DNA of 64,000 nucleotides from Sphagnum compactum (Eukaryota; Bryophyta; Sphagnopsida; Sphagnales). This document shows, piece by piece, positions 12,724 to 23,626 of this stretch; positions within the stretch are counted from its first letter, which is position 1; each line of letters begins with the position of its first letter. The stretch spans positions 25,534,213-25,598,212 of the forward strand of contig OZ234493.1 of assembly GCA_965153455.1 (NCBI GenBank), in the 5' to 3' direction. A program made the position numbers and the translations under genes. The notes beneath the pieces are model-generated. The model was not told where the DNA came from and did no database searches. It was given only the letters and a program-made list of their open reading frames with translations.

Positions 12724-13427
12724 ATGGCAAAGCCACCGGTAGTTGGGAGATCGATAATGGCGGTGGCATTATCGGAGGGTGCAAGAAATTGGCCATTTGT
12801 CTTTGGCTTTTGTGTCACTATTGGCATTGTTGCCAAAATGTCTATGGGGTTAAATCGTAAGTACCAACATTTTTTTCTTCCTTTCGATGTGCTTTTCGTG
12901 GGTTAATAACCAAATCTTTGTGATATGAGGTGAAAAGACAAATTGACAATGGTGTCAATGGTAATCCAAGTTTCATGCAATGTTGGAATTATGCAAGTAG
13001 TTCCAAATTATATAAGTCGTGGTGTTTGCACAAACTTGGTTCTTTTTTTTGTTCTTGCTATGTGATCAATATCATAGCCAAATAAAAGTATCAAAGATAA
13101 ATGAAGTCTTTTCCATATGAACATTGGACCAAATGATAATAATTTGCAAATCCATGATGAAGTTGTTAATCTTGAATCTCTTATTTGGTGCTTTGCATAG
13201 TAAGAAAGTTTGATGGATATTATTCATCAATATGTTGAAGACAATAATAATATAACAAACAAGAATTGACAACATCAAAAACCTCATTTTACCTTGATCA
13301 CCTTCTTTTGGTCTTTGTTGTTGTGCAACTCTTAATGGATTATTGAAATGTTTCTTTGAGTTTGGGTTTTGCAGCAGCAGATGCCAAGAAATCACCATTC
13401 ATCAATCCAGATGCACTTAGGTATTGA
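12724..13427 (+). CDS. Plant-type 6 kDa subunit of mitochondrial ATP synthase
   Basis: Exons are 12724..12856 and 13375..13427 and give 61 residues. The small protein has one hydrophobic segment. It carries the pattern RNWPFVFGFCVT, then K.S.GL and DAKKSPF, matching the plant MtATP6 small-subunit family as I remember it (RNWPFL.GF.VT....TK...GL...DAK.S.F, about 55 residues). It would sit in the mitochondrial inner membrane with the Fo part of ATP synthase. The acceptor is a triple NAG (GCAGCAGCAG at 13371-13380), so three in-frame products are possible. The first gives GLNPADAKKS, which aligns best. A second intron (donor at 13421, acceptor ending 13801) would replace the last residue and stop with R-stop, so the last codons are uncertain. 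It is easy to miss because each exon is very short. Confidence 0.6.
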
Positions 13428-14880
13428 AATTGTGTCCATTTTGGTTCTAATTGAACATATTATGTCAAGTTACCCAAAACCAATTGCTAATAATTTGTGT
13501 AATTCCAAACACATGAATACAATTTTCATGTGTTGATATATATTCTTTAAAACAACCATGGATTTTGGATTCTTCCATTGTTTTGTGAAATATTGCAAGA
13601 TGAATTGCAAAAATTCTTGGAATCGAACAACACATATTGTTTTAAAATCTGAATACAAGAAAATATCTATGGGTTTTTTTGTTTATGACTAGACACACCA
13701 TCAAAGTACATTATTGTTGTTTCTTTCTCTAAAATTTTGTTTCCAACAATCTCATGGTTTTTGAGATCATGATTGATTTCAATGACTAACTTAATTTGCA
13801 GATGAATCAAACTCCCAAAACAATCACTTGGTGAGATATGCATTGTGCAATCGAAATTTCTCAAATGGATGCCCCCTTTGAAATCATTGACATGAGGTTT
13901 TCAATAGAAACATTGTCCCAAATGAATGACTCTGATGTTATTGTGCTTGGATATCATAGAGTTCTTTAGAATTTTTCATGATCATGCTTAAATCTAGTCT
14001 CAATACTATGTGATGTTTTCAAACTAGATGAAAGATGTGGACACTCTAAGGAGTTTTCAAGATTTCCATAGTAACAAGTCCATATCATCATATGTTTATA
14101 TTGCATCAATAACTTAGTTAAACATGTTGTTATGAATATGTATGCAAAGATGGTAAAGGACAACAATGATATATTTGTTTCTTTGAAAGATGTAATCCCT
14201 CGAATGCATCCCCATTTGCATGGTACATTTGTATCAATACCTTTCTCACATACATTCAAGGATTATATTCTTTTGCAATTGTCATTAGATAGTTACAAAA
14301 TCATAAATTTAAAAAAAATCAACATATGGTATCTATACGAAGTTAATCATGTATTTCAACATGAGGTTGAGAATGAAATTGCAAAATGGTTAATGAATGT
14401 TTGTTGAAAATTGGCGAAAAAAATATTGATATTTTCGAAGGAAAAATTCTAAGGTGATGGGTGGGATACCAAAACCATAAGATATACCTTTTAACAATAT
14501 ATGAATTGAAAATATGAAAAATAAATAAATACTAAATAGATTTCAAGAATCACAATTGGCTTGCAATAATTAAAAAAGAAAAAGAAAAAGCATTTAAATA
14601 TCCAATTATGTGCTACAAAGTGGATATTTACCCAATAAAAGATTGATGCCTCCAATTGAGGCTCATCACTTGGGTTATTTCAACTCATGGGCTTCATTTT
14701 GATTTCCCAAATAGGTACATGTAAGTAAAAGCAAGATTTTTTTTTTTTTTACCAATTTGGACATTTGAGTTTGCAATTAAAAGTAATTGAAAAATCTGTG
14801 AAATTAAGATGCCCAAAATTTGGGTTTTCTTAGTTTTTTAAGGTCTTAAAAAAATGAAAAATCATACAACAAGATGAGAA
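13428..14880. other. Intergenic DNA with a coding-like remnant
   Basis: This is AT-rich. At 14132-14407 a 91-codon frame on + is preceded, after stops, by further coding-like sequence from about 13890. It resembles no family I recognise and has no intron signals I trust. It could be a decayed transposon gene. Nothing else stands out. Confidence 0.4.
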
Positions 14881-15455
14881 CCGGCTTGAAAACTGAAACC
14901 AAAATAGTGATAACCGATGAGATTCAAGATGAGAACCGGCTTGAAAACTGAAACCAGAATAGTGATTACTGATGAGATTCAAGATGAGAACCGGCTTGAA
15001 AACTGAAACCAGAATAGTGATAACCGATGAGATTCAAGATGAGAACCGGCTTGAAAACTGAAACCAAAATAGTGATAACCGATGAGATTCAAGATGAGAA
15101 CCGGCTTGAAAACTGAAACCAAAATAGTGATAACCGATGAGATTCAAGATGAGAACCGGCTTGAAAACTGAAACCAAAAATAGTGATAACCGATGAGACT
15201 CAGGATGAGAACCGGCTTGAAAACTGAAACCAAAAAACAGTGATAACCGATGAGACTCAGGATGAGAACCGGCTTGAAAACTGAAACCAAAAAACAGTGA
15301 TAACCGATGAGACTCAGGATGAGAACCGGCTTGAAAACTGAAACCAAAAAACAGTGATAACCGATGAGACTCAGGATGAGAACCGGCTTGAAAACTGAAA
15401 CCAAAAATAGTGATAACCGATGAGACTCAGGATGAGAACCGGCTTGAAAACGGAA
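14881..15455. repeat. 11-copy minisatellite, 55-57 base unit
   Basis: The string CCGGCTTGAAAACTGAAACC begins copies at 14881, 14936, 14991, 15046, 15101, 15156, 15212, 15269, 15326, 15383 and 15439 (the last altered to AACGGAAAC). Spacing is exactly 55 for the first five steps, then 56, 57, 57, 57, 56. Left copies carry GAGATTCAAGATGAG and an ACCAAAATAGTG or ACCAGAATAGTG phrase. Right copies carry GAGACTCAGGATGAG and longer A runs. The right part happens to be open on the minus strand because 57 is a multiple of three, but the 55-base part is not, so it is not a gene. Confidence 0.95.
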
Positions 15456-15840
15456 ACAGTTCTCACTCAATTCTTGAGAACTGCCTAACACTGGTCTAGA
15501 TGTGGCTAATTTAATTATTTTTATTTCGAAAAATGGCTAAAAAGTCCTTCAAAATCACAAATTTTTCGTGTTTTTAAAAAAGTTTCTGAAGAAAAAAATC
15601 GCCAAGTCGCGAAATTTCGCCACCAAAAAAACACTGATTATGGCGATCCAACAACAACCCTACTCATAACTTGGGCTCTCATTAGTTATCTCGTGTGAAG
15701 AGGGCTTTCAAGGTCGGAAAAAACCACCAATCAGGTTGCTGGAACCCGGGGAAGGGGGGGGGGGGGGGTGTAGTCTTATCTCGGCAGTGTGAAACGGGTC
15801 CGACCAGAAAGTTAAGAAAAATTAGCACAATGTAAAGACT
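15456..15840. other. Spacer upstream of the Hsp101 promoter
   Basis: No gene is seen. It contains a run of about 14 G at 15755-15768 after CCCGGGGAA. AT-rich to 15650, it then becomes more balanced in base composition towards the promoter. Confidence 0.5.
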
Positions 15841-15843
15841 AGG

Positions 15844-15888
15844 ACACGTGGCAGAATGTCATTCCGCATGTAAGTTCTCTCACGTGAC
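15844..15888 (+). promoter_or_regulatory. Two G-box/ABRE-type elements upstream of Hsp101
   Basis: ACACGTGGC lies at 15844-15852 and CACGTGAC at 15881-15888. Both contain the CACGTG core bound by plant bZIP and bHLH factors. The first matches the ABA-response element core ACGTGGC exactly. Function is inferred from the motif and its place some 400 bases before the coding start. Confidence 0.5.
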
Positions 15889-15924
15889 ATTCGGCTGTGG
15901 AATGGGCCCGAAACTACGGGCTGT

Positions 15925-15942
15925 TTCTAGAACGCTCTGGAA
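15925..15942 (+). promoter_or_regulatory. Heat-shock element of the Hsp101 gene
   Basis: The sequence reads TTC-TA-GAA-CG-CTC-TG-GAA: four alternating 5-base modules of the heat-shock factor site with one mismatch (CTC for TTC). It includes a perfect TTCTAGAA. It stands about 330 bases before the Hsp101 ATG, which suits a heat-shock promoter with a long leader. Confidence 0.75.
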
Positions 15943-16174
15943 TCACCCGTCTTGCACCTTCCGCTGCTGTTTTGAGCTTCGTCTCTTCCCTTCCTCACTG
16001 GGCAGTTCTGCAGAGTGTTGCTCTTTGAATGTCATCATCTGTGAAGGTTCTGGGACCATCTACTGCTCTCTACACTCATCCAGACGATTGTCCGTTGGCT
16101 TGGTTTTATGCTTCTTTCGCTAGCCGATTTACCCATTTCGTTATTGATTCAGAAAAATTTCAATTTGGTGAGGC

Positions 16175-16180
<6 letters not shown>

Positions 16181-16224
<44 letters not shown>
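16181..16224. repeat. (GA)n microsatellite in the Hsp101 leader
   Basis: An uninterrupted run of about 22 GA units lies 46 bases before the Hsp101 start codon. Similar GA runs occur in the leaders of the VTT gene and SAE2. Confidence 0.9.
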
Positions 16225-16225
<1 letters not shown>

Positions 16226-16269
16226 AGAAACTGATTTGAGTGGTGTTGTAAAGGTTTTAGTATTGTATC

Positions 16270-19200
16270 ATGAACCCTGCGAATTTTACGCACAAGACCA
16301 ATGAAGCTCTTGCGGCAGGTCAGGAGCTTGCAACTAATGCAGGGCACGCCCAGTACACGCCAGTTCATCTGGCGCTAGCTTTGATCGGTGACGGGGAGGG
16401 CGTGTTCCGGCAAGCGGTGCAGTCGGCCGGAGGTGGAGAGGAGGCAGTGAACTCAGTGGAGAGAGTGCTAAAACAGGCGTTACGGAAAATTCCGTCTCAA
16501 GATCCGGCTCCCGATACATCGCCGGCGAACAACGCGCTGGTGAAATGCATACGGAAGGCGCAATCGGCTCAGAAGAGTAGAGGAGACTCGCACTTGGCAG
16601 TTGATCATCTGGTTCTAGCGTTACTGGAAGATGCTCAAGTGGGAGAATGCCTGAAAGAAGCCGGGATCAGTGTTGCCAGGGTCAAATCGGCGCTGGAGAA
16701 GGTTAGGGGAGGAGGCTCTAAGAAAGTCGAGAATGCCACCGGCGATTCCAATTTCCAAGCCTTGAAGAAGTATGGCAGAGACCTTGTGGAAATGGCTGGA
16801 AAGCTGGATCCAGTGATCGGAAGAGACGATGAGATTCGCAGAGTTGTGCGTATTCTCTCCAGACGAACTAAGAACAATCCGGTGCTCATTGGAGAGCCTG
16901 GCGTCGGCAAAACCGCCGTCGTCGAGGGACTCGCTCAGAGAATAGTCGGAGGTGATGTGCCAAGGTAATCGCTTCTTGCGTCTCTCTATTATCTCTGTTA
17001 TTTCACTGCAAAACATCTCAGAATATGCAGAAGGAAATGAGCATCTCTTTGTGTCTGGAGACTTTGATTGCGGAAAGCAAGCAAGCGATCAGCTCTTTCG
17101 TTGATTCTCTAACGCTTGGTTGTGTGCCTTCTTTGCAGCAATCTTCTTGAGGTGCGGCTTGTTGCATTGGATATGGGAGCATTAGTGGCCGGAGCCAAGT
17201 ATCGCGGAGAGTTTGAGGAACGTCTCAAGGCTGTGCTCAAGGAGGTGGAGGATGCGGACGGCAAAGTGATTCTATTCATTGATGAGATACACCTTGTGCT
17301 CGGTGCAGGTAAGAAGAAGTAGAACTTTGCTTCTCCATCTTTTCTTCTTCTGTGTGTTTGCAAAAAACGAAAAAAAACAAAAAAACAAAAAACAGAAAAA
17401 ACTGCCATTTCACTTTTTATGTGTTCTTATTATGTGCTTCTCTCCTTTTGATGCTTGCTCATAAACCTCGTGTTTAGATAGAAGAAGCATCAATGGAATG
17501 GATCCACAGTCAGAAGTCTTTTCTTGATCAAGAACTTCTCATTCCAGGAGCAGCACCGCAAACTGCAAACTAGATTTCTGTTTTTCTTTTTCATCAAGAT
17601 CTTCTCATTCCAGTAGCACTTAAAACCGCAAACTTGATTTCTGTAGTCTTTTCTTGATCAAGAACTGAATCTCATTCCAGCAGCAGCGCAAACTCCAAGT
17701 CTTTCTTGATCAAGAAGTTCTCACTCCAGTAGCAGTGCAAACTGCAACTTGATTTCTTGATTGCAGTAGTGAATTTTCTTGATCAAGAACTTCTCATTCT
17801 GGTAGTAGCAGTGCAAATTGCAAACTTGATTTCTGTAATCTTTTCTTGATCAAGAAGTTCTCATTCCAGTAGCAGCGCAAACTGCAAACTTGATTTCAAT
17901 AGTCTTTTACTTGATCAACAAGTTCTAATTCCAGTAGCAGCGCAAACTGCACCGTGATTTGCGTAGTCTTTTCATGATCAGGAGCTTCTCATTCCAGTAG
18001 AAGTGCAAAACTGTAACTTGATTGCAGTAGTCTTTTCTTGATCAGGAACTTGTCATTCCAGTAGCAGCACAAACTGCAAATGGATTTACAACTTTGTGAT
18101 TGATTGATTGATTGATTAGGCCGCACTGAAGGATCTATGGATGCTGCAAACCTCTTGAAGCCAATGCTGGCACGAGGCCAGCTCCGATGCATAGGAGCAA
18201 CCACCTTGGACGAATACAGGAAGTATGTTGAGAAGGATGCAGCATTTGAGCGGCGGTTTCAGCAGGTAGAGTCTTTCTTTGGACCTGATTTCCTTGCAGC
18301 AAAGTAATCAGAGAACATCATAAGGTATCAGAAATTATTGTAGATAATGGCTCCCTACTTGTCTGCCAGCAGTGTGAACAACAAGAGTCCAAATTATAGT
18401 TTGATGTCCTCTACTTGTTGTGCTTCACTGAAGAGAATGAATTGTTGTAGTTTATGTGCAACTTGTCCTGCTGTGATCAAGAGTACAAATGGTAGTTGCT
18501 GATCTACTTGTCCCACTTTGTTGAAAAGAGTACCAACAACTGATGCACTCATGGTTTGTGTTGATGCAGGTGCTTGTGGCAGAGCCCAGTGTGGCAGATA
18601 CAATCAGTATTCTCCGAGGATTGAAGGAGAAATATGAAGGACATCATGGTGTTCGGATTTTGGACAGGGCGCTTGTGGTAGCTGCACAATTGTCCAGCCG
18701 TTACATTACAGGTATGGCTACATATTACCATGACTCAAATTCTGATTTCTTTCTCTATCTTGCTCAAATAGCAAGATAGGGATTCTGATTCTCACTATCT
18801 CACTTGTTGCAAGAAAAATGATTGCAACTGGTTTCATTTTGTTTGTTTTGATGATGTTGTGATTTGCAGCTGTGTTCTTGCAAGATATATATACCAGAGA
18901 AACTACTTGTAACTGAGTTTTATCTCCTTGTATGTTTATGCAGGTCGGCACCTTCCTGATAAAGCAATTGATCTGATAGATGAGGCATGTGCAAACGTGC
19001 GAGTGCAACTTGACAGTCAGCCTGAAGAGATTGATCATTTGGAACGTCGGAAGGTGCAGTTGGAGGTGGAGTTACATGCCCTTGAGAAAGAGAAGGATAA
19101 GTCCAGCAAGGCTCGCTTGGTCGAGGTGGGTCTCCCTCAAATATATATTAGCAATTTTTTTTGCAGGATTTGTGCTGAAGCATAGTGCAAATGTGGGAAA

Positions 19201-21775
19201 TCAGAATGCTGAAAAGGAAACTGGTCGGTATCTCACTTTATCAGGTTAAAGAAGAGCTTGATGACCTGCAAGATAAGTTGCGCCCATTAAAGATGAAATA
19301 TCAGCGAGAGAAGGAGAGAGTGGATGAACTGCGGAGGCTGAAACAAAAGCGAGAGGAGTTACAGATGAGTCTGTTGGAAGCTGAAAGGCGCTATGATTTG
19401 GCACGGGCTGCAGATCTCAAATATGGTGCGATACAAGATTTGGACATAGCCATCAGCAAATTTGAGGCAGATTCTGGTGAAAACAACATGCTTGCTGAGA
19501 CAGTTGGACCTGATCAGGTTGCAGAGGTACTGTTGATTTGCCGATGCACCTCATGATTTTTCCTTTAATTTAGAATAGGAGTATTCTACCTACAGAACAA
19601 ATTTTACAGAAATTAAAATACATAGTTGTTCACTAATTGTGCATCTTTAGTAGTAGCATGTTATCTTGAGAAAACATGAGGTACTGATTACCACGGGTGA
19701 TGTGAAAGTGCAGGTGGTGAGCAGGTGGACGGGCATTCCAGTGACAAGGTTGGGTCAAAATGAAAAACTCCGCCTCTTGGGTTTGCCTGAACGGTTGCAC
19801 CAGCGTGTTGTGGGCCAGGACGAGGCAGTGCAAGCAGTAGCTGAAGCTGTGCTACGATCACGAGCTGGTTTAGGAAGAGCCCAACAGCCCACTGGTTCTT
19901 TCCTCTTTCTTGGGCCAACAGGTGTTGGGAAAACTGAGTTGGCTAAGGCATTGGCAGAACAATTGTTTGACTCTGACAATCAGCTTGTGCGCATCGATAT
20001 GTCAGAGTACATGGAGCAGCATTCAGTATCCAGACTAATTGGTGCCCCTCCAGGGTATGACCTTTTCCTCTGTTTTACCCTGCTTGTGCTTGGGATGTTT
20101 ATCTTAGCTGCTCAGCACCACATAGGTTGCAGGTCACTGAACGTGTATGTTACTGTCACTGTTGTTCAACCTACTGCTTATTTCTTTCTGTGTTTTTTCA
20201 AGGGTTAGGGTCTCCACTGTTTCCTGTGAACTGATATGTTGCCAGATCTCAAATATCTGTAGAAGTTATTATCAGATCATTGCTTATTTCTCTCTGGCTA
20301 TAACTTGATATTGTGACCATGGAGAAACTCTTTATTATTCCATATATTATTTTTTCCCTATGCAAATAGATTTTAATCATGCAGGCAAGAAAATTGATGT
20401 TGAAGCAGGAAGCCAGATAATTTTGATCAATGTGTTGGTTACTCACATGAGATGCCATGAGAGCTGGAAATGCCTTTGTCCAGTTGCATGGGTGTAGCCA
20501 AGTCTCAAAGCAATAGTTTGTGTTGGACATGACAGATATGTGGGGCATGAGGAAGGTGGTCAACTTACCGAAGCAGTAAGAAGGCGACCATACAGTGTGG
20601 TGCTCTTTGATGAGGTGGAGAAAGCACATCCTTCAGTTTTCAACACACTCTTGCAGATGCTTGATGATGGGCGTCTGACAGATGGGCAAGGTCGAACAGT
20701 TGACTTCACCAACACTGTGATAATCCTTACCTCCAATCTTGGGGCAGAGCACTTGCTTGCAGGGTTAATTGGAGAGCAGAGCATGGATCTTGCGAAGGAG
20801 AAAGTCATGCAGGAGGTAATTTCTTCCATCTGATAGTTGATCATTGTAAAATAACCTATATATGATGCAGGAACGTCTCAAAAGGTTGGATAATGATATG
20901 TTCAAAATGTCACTGGTGCCAAATCTCTCCTAGTGTCCCACTCTCTGCAGTGTCTGTATTCTACTTGAATACTATCTGAAGGATGCTGTAGCCAAATTAC
21001 TGGACAAACTTTGACTGACAACATTTGAATGTGGCTATGTCCATTTCAGGTGAAGAGGCATTTCAGACCGGAGCTGTTGAATCGATTGGATGAGATTGTT
21101 GTGTTTGAGCCACTTTCTCATGAACAACTACTTAAGGTGGCACGCATGCAGATGAAAGATGTTGCAGTACGCCTAGCTGAGCGTGGTGTTGCCCTAGCAG
21201 TTACAGATGCTGCACTCCAACTTGTGCTCATGGAGTCTTATGACCCGGTTTGTTCCTTTTCCAATTCACCCATTTGATCAAACTAGATGTATACAAACAG
21301 GAAGAAGTTATATCCAATTCTTCTCTAAATGCTCTGATCTCTTTCATATATTGTGGGTGCAATATTAGACATGAAATGTCTGCAGAAATTTTTCAAAGTG
21401 GCCAATATTCCTTACTTGGGTTTGATTTCCTGCAATGAGCAGGTGTATGGAGCACGCCCACTTCGCCGCTGGTTAGAACGCAAGGTGGTCACTCAGCTGT
21501 CAAGAATGCTGATCAATGACGAGATTGATGACAACTCAACTGTGTACGTAGATGCGAAACCAGAAGGGGGAGAGTTGACATACCGGGTTGAGCGTAATGG
21601 AGGTCTTGTAAATGCAGCTACAGGTGTCAAGTCTGACATCCTTATAGAAGTTCCAGATGTGCCTCACCACATGGAGGCTTCCAAGAGTACAAAGAGAATG
21701 AAGATGGAAGACCTGGACATGGATGGGGAGGATGCTATGCAAGAAGAAAACTGGACAGTACTTCCAGAAGACTGA
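16270..21775 (+). CDS. HSP101: Cytosolic Hsp101/ClpB1 AAA+ disaggregase
   Basis: Ten exons join in frame to 922 residues: 16270..16964, 17139..17308, 18120..18265, 18570..18711, 18944..19125, 19245..19526, 19714..20054, 20536..20815, 21050..21247, 21443..21775. Plant Hsp101 is about 911. The protein threads aggregated proteins through its hexameric pore using ATP, with Hsp70. Domains in order: Clp N-domain (about 1-150), AAA1 with Walker A GEPGVGKT (208-215), pore loop KYRG (252-255) and Walker B ILFIDE (276-281), coiled-coil M-domain (about 410-530), AAA2 with Walker A GPTGVGKT (606-613), pore loop GYVG (653-656), Walker B VVLFDE (674-679) and sensor-2 GARPLRR (815-821). There is no transit peptide, and the acidic tail with KRMKMEDLD fits the cytosolic/nuclear form. 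A heat-shock element lies upstream. Confidence 0.97.
17475..18090. repeat. Minisatellite inside Hsp101 intron 2
   Basis: About nine diverged copies of a 60-70 base unit fill most of the 811-base intron. The unit reads roughly TAGTCTTTTCTTGATCAAGAA, CTTCTCATTCCAGTAGCAGC, GCAAACTGCAAACTTGATTT. The CTTGATCA core appears near 17523, 17653, 17704, 17777, 17841, 17910, 17973 and 18036, with a further degraded copy near 17590. Each unit carries an internal TTCCAG that looks like an acceptor site, yet the coding phase shows the true acceptor is after 18119. Confidence 0.85.
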
Positions 21776-22197
21776 GACAAAACTGGACAGTACTTCACTC
21801 TTCTTTGCTGCAGCGTAAGGCATGCCCATCAATCATCATACTAAATTTTGTAGATAATACTGCCATCAGTTCGCAAATGGCAATGCTGCAGGGTGTTACT
21901 AGTGCAGACAAGAGCCGATGAAGTGTTTTTGTTATTGCAAATGCTTTGCATAGTTAGTACATGATGAATAAATAAAAGGTTTATTCTCAAATTTTCGACA
22001 AGAGAAACTCAAATTTCCAAAACAATATACAAACACCGCCCCCAAAAAAAGTCTCTGTTGCTATGTTACTATGCTATGTTACTGTTGCTATGCTATGTCA
22101 CTGTGCTATGCCATTTGTTTATCTCTGTTGCTAAACATGTTACTATCCAACACCAAAAACACATTCCAGTTCCTCTGAAATTTTCAGCTATGATTTA
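21776..22197. other. 3' flank of Hsp101
   Basis: This probably includes the 3' untranslated region; AATAAA-type strings occur near 21968-21976. At 22058-22115 a CTGTTGCTATGTTACTATGCTATG phrase is repeated several times as a small degenerate array. No gene is seen. Confidence 0.5.
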
Positions 22198-22395
22198 GTT
22201 TTCAGTGAAGAAATTACTCAATATTCAAGAACTTTTGCACCACAAAGTCCAAACGCCATGGAACCAAGCCCATGCAGCCCTCCGCATGGAGAGCTTTCCA
22301 AAGACACCAAGAACACAATCTGAAGCATCCTGGTCCAGTGGATCTCATAACTAGAAAAACAAATCAAAACAAACTACCTTCATAGATAGATTGCA
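22198..22395. repeat. Dispersed repeat R2, copy 1
   Basis: About 190 bases resemble 53035-53230 in the same orientation. Shared strings include GAACTTTTGCAC, CCATGGAACCAA, TCCAAAGACACCAAGAACAC, TCTGAAGCATCC and TTCATAGATAGATT. On the minus strand part can be read as a short peptide (SWCLWKALHA), but both copies have stops and I recognise no family. It may be a fragment of a larger dispersed element. Confidence 0.75.
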
Positions 22396-23399
22396 ACTTT
22401 TTTCTCTACTCTATCAACATGGATATAATAAAAACAGATCGACTTGTGTCTTCTCATGTTCATAAATATTTATATTATTTACTAACAACTCTTCTTGTCT
22501 AACAATAAGAATAATGAAAATTTATTGAAAATTGTATGGGAAGAACAGAAGAAAAGCAAAGAAAAGAAAATAGTTGATCATCACTGGTGATGCAAAGCCA
22601 CTTGAAGCCCAAGAAAAAACTAGTATTGAATATAATTGGTACGTTAAATGGATTTCACACTTACCCTCACATTTTCCTGGGCTTACCTTTTCCCCAATGC
22701 CCAAGAACAACATAACCGGCTCTTCACATGCCATCCCAATGCATATCATCATGCTCGTGATCATTTGCAGACTGAGAAACAAGATCATTCTCCTTTCTAT
22801 TTGAGATGATACGTGTAGATTGCCTTGGCAGTACCCAGGGCAATAATTGAGGTGGGCCCCTAGACACCAGAGGCGACCGTAGCCTGCACCTCTGTAAGGA
22901 TTTTTCATAAGATGGAATATGGCCCACACCAAGGTTTTTAGTTTTTTGTATGGTGTAGGATAAGGACCAAGAAGGGGGATATTCTGGGTACAAGGGCCCT
23001 TCACAAGGCTAGCTAGAGCTGAGTGCGGTACCTGAATTTCTCAAAAAACTGCCTCATTCAAGCTTCTTATCCAAGTGTAAAAGATCGGATAAGAACTTGA
23101 CCAGCTGTGATTTGTTCGAGAAGGAGAGGAGAAACTTTGTGTAATTGTTTCTCCTCTATTGTAACAAAAACATTACTGAGGATAAGGCACCCTCTACATA
23201 CAATTAAAAAAACCCTACCATTTCTTTACTGAGTACAGAAGGCATTGGTGTAGTGAAGACTTAATGAATTGTGGTATGGCTAAAAGCTGCCCTAAGTTTT
23301 GTAGTGTATTTAGACCATTATTGTCAAAGTGCAAGAAATCGATGACCATCTTCCAAGATCTTACAAAATGGAAGACCAAATTAAATGATGGCAACTAAA
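22396..23399. other. Intergenic DNA, no supported gene
   Basis: A 160-codon frame on the minus strand (22522-23004) is the longest open stretch, but it resembles no family I know and lacks credible splice or start context. The base composition is more balanced than in neighbouring AT-rich DNA. Confidence 0.4.
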
Positions 23400-23626
23400 C
23401 ACGAGGGTTGTGCTCTTTGCAGGACTTAACCCAACACCTTACGGCACGAGCTGATGACAGCCATGCACCACCTGTGTCCGCGTTCCCGAGGGCACTCTTC
23501 TCTTTCAAGAAGATTCGTGGCATGTCAAGCCCTGGTAAGGTTCTTCGAGTTGCATCGAATAAAACCACATGCTCCACCGCTTGTGCAGGCCCCCGTCAAT
23601 TCCTTTGAGTTTCATTCTTGCGAAAT
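23400..23626 (-). pseudogene. Nuclear fragment of plastid-type 16S rRNA gene
   Basis: The + strand matches the complement of a conserved 16S rRNA stretch. It includes GGACTTAACCCAACACCTTA, CACCTGTGTCCGCGTTCCCG, CGGCATGTCAAGCCCTGGTA, ACCACATGCTCCACCGCTTG and CCCCCGTCAATTCCTTTGAG. AGGTTCTTCG...TGCATCGAA fits plastid or cyanobacterial 16S better than plant mitochondrial 18S. Many former CpG sites now read TG or CA (GGTTGTGCTC, TTGCAGGAC, GTGCAGGCC, ATTCGTGGC), and small changes break the RNA structure. Similarity stops abruptly at both ends. It is therefore a short, old plastid-to-nucleus insertion, not a working rRNA. Confidence 0.9.

Noticed and set aside
14881-15455. Regularly spaced repeats that might suggest a CRISPR array, and a 115-codon minus-strand frame across them
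   Set aside because: There are no unique spacers; the whole 55-57 base unit is repeated. The frame is open only where the period is 57, and this is eukaryotic DNA.
22522-23004. A 160-codon minus-strand frame
   Set aside because: No family likeness, no splice partners and an unnatural residue mix; probably chance in balanced DNA.
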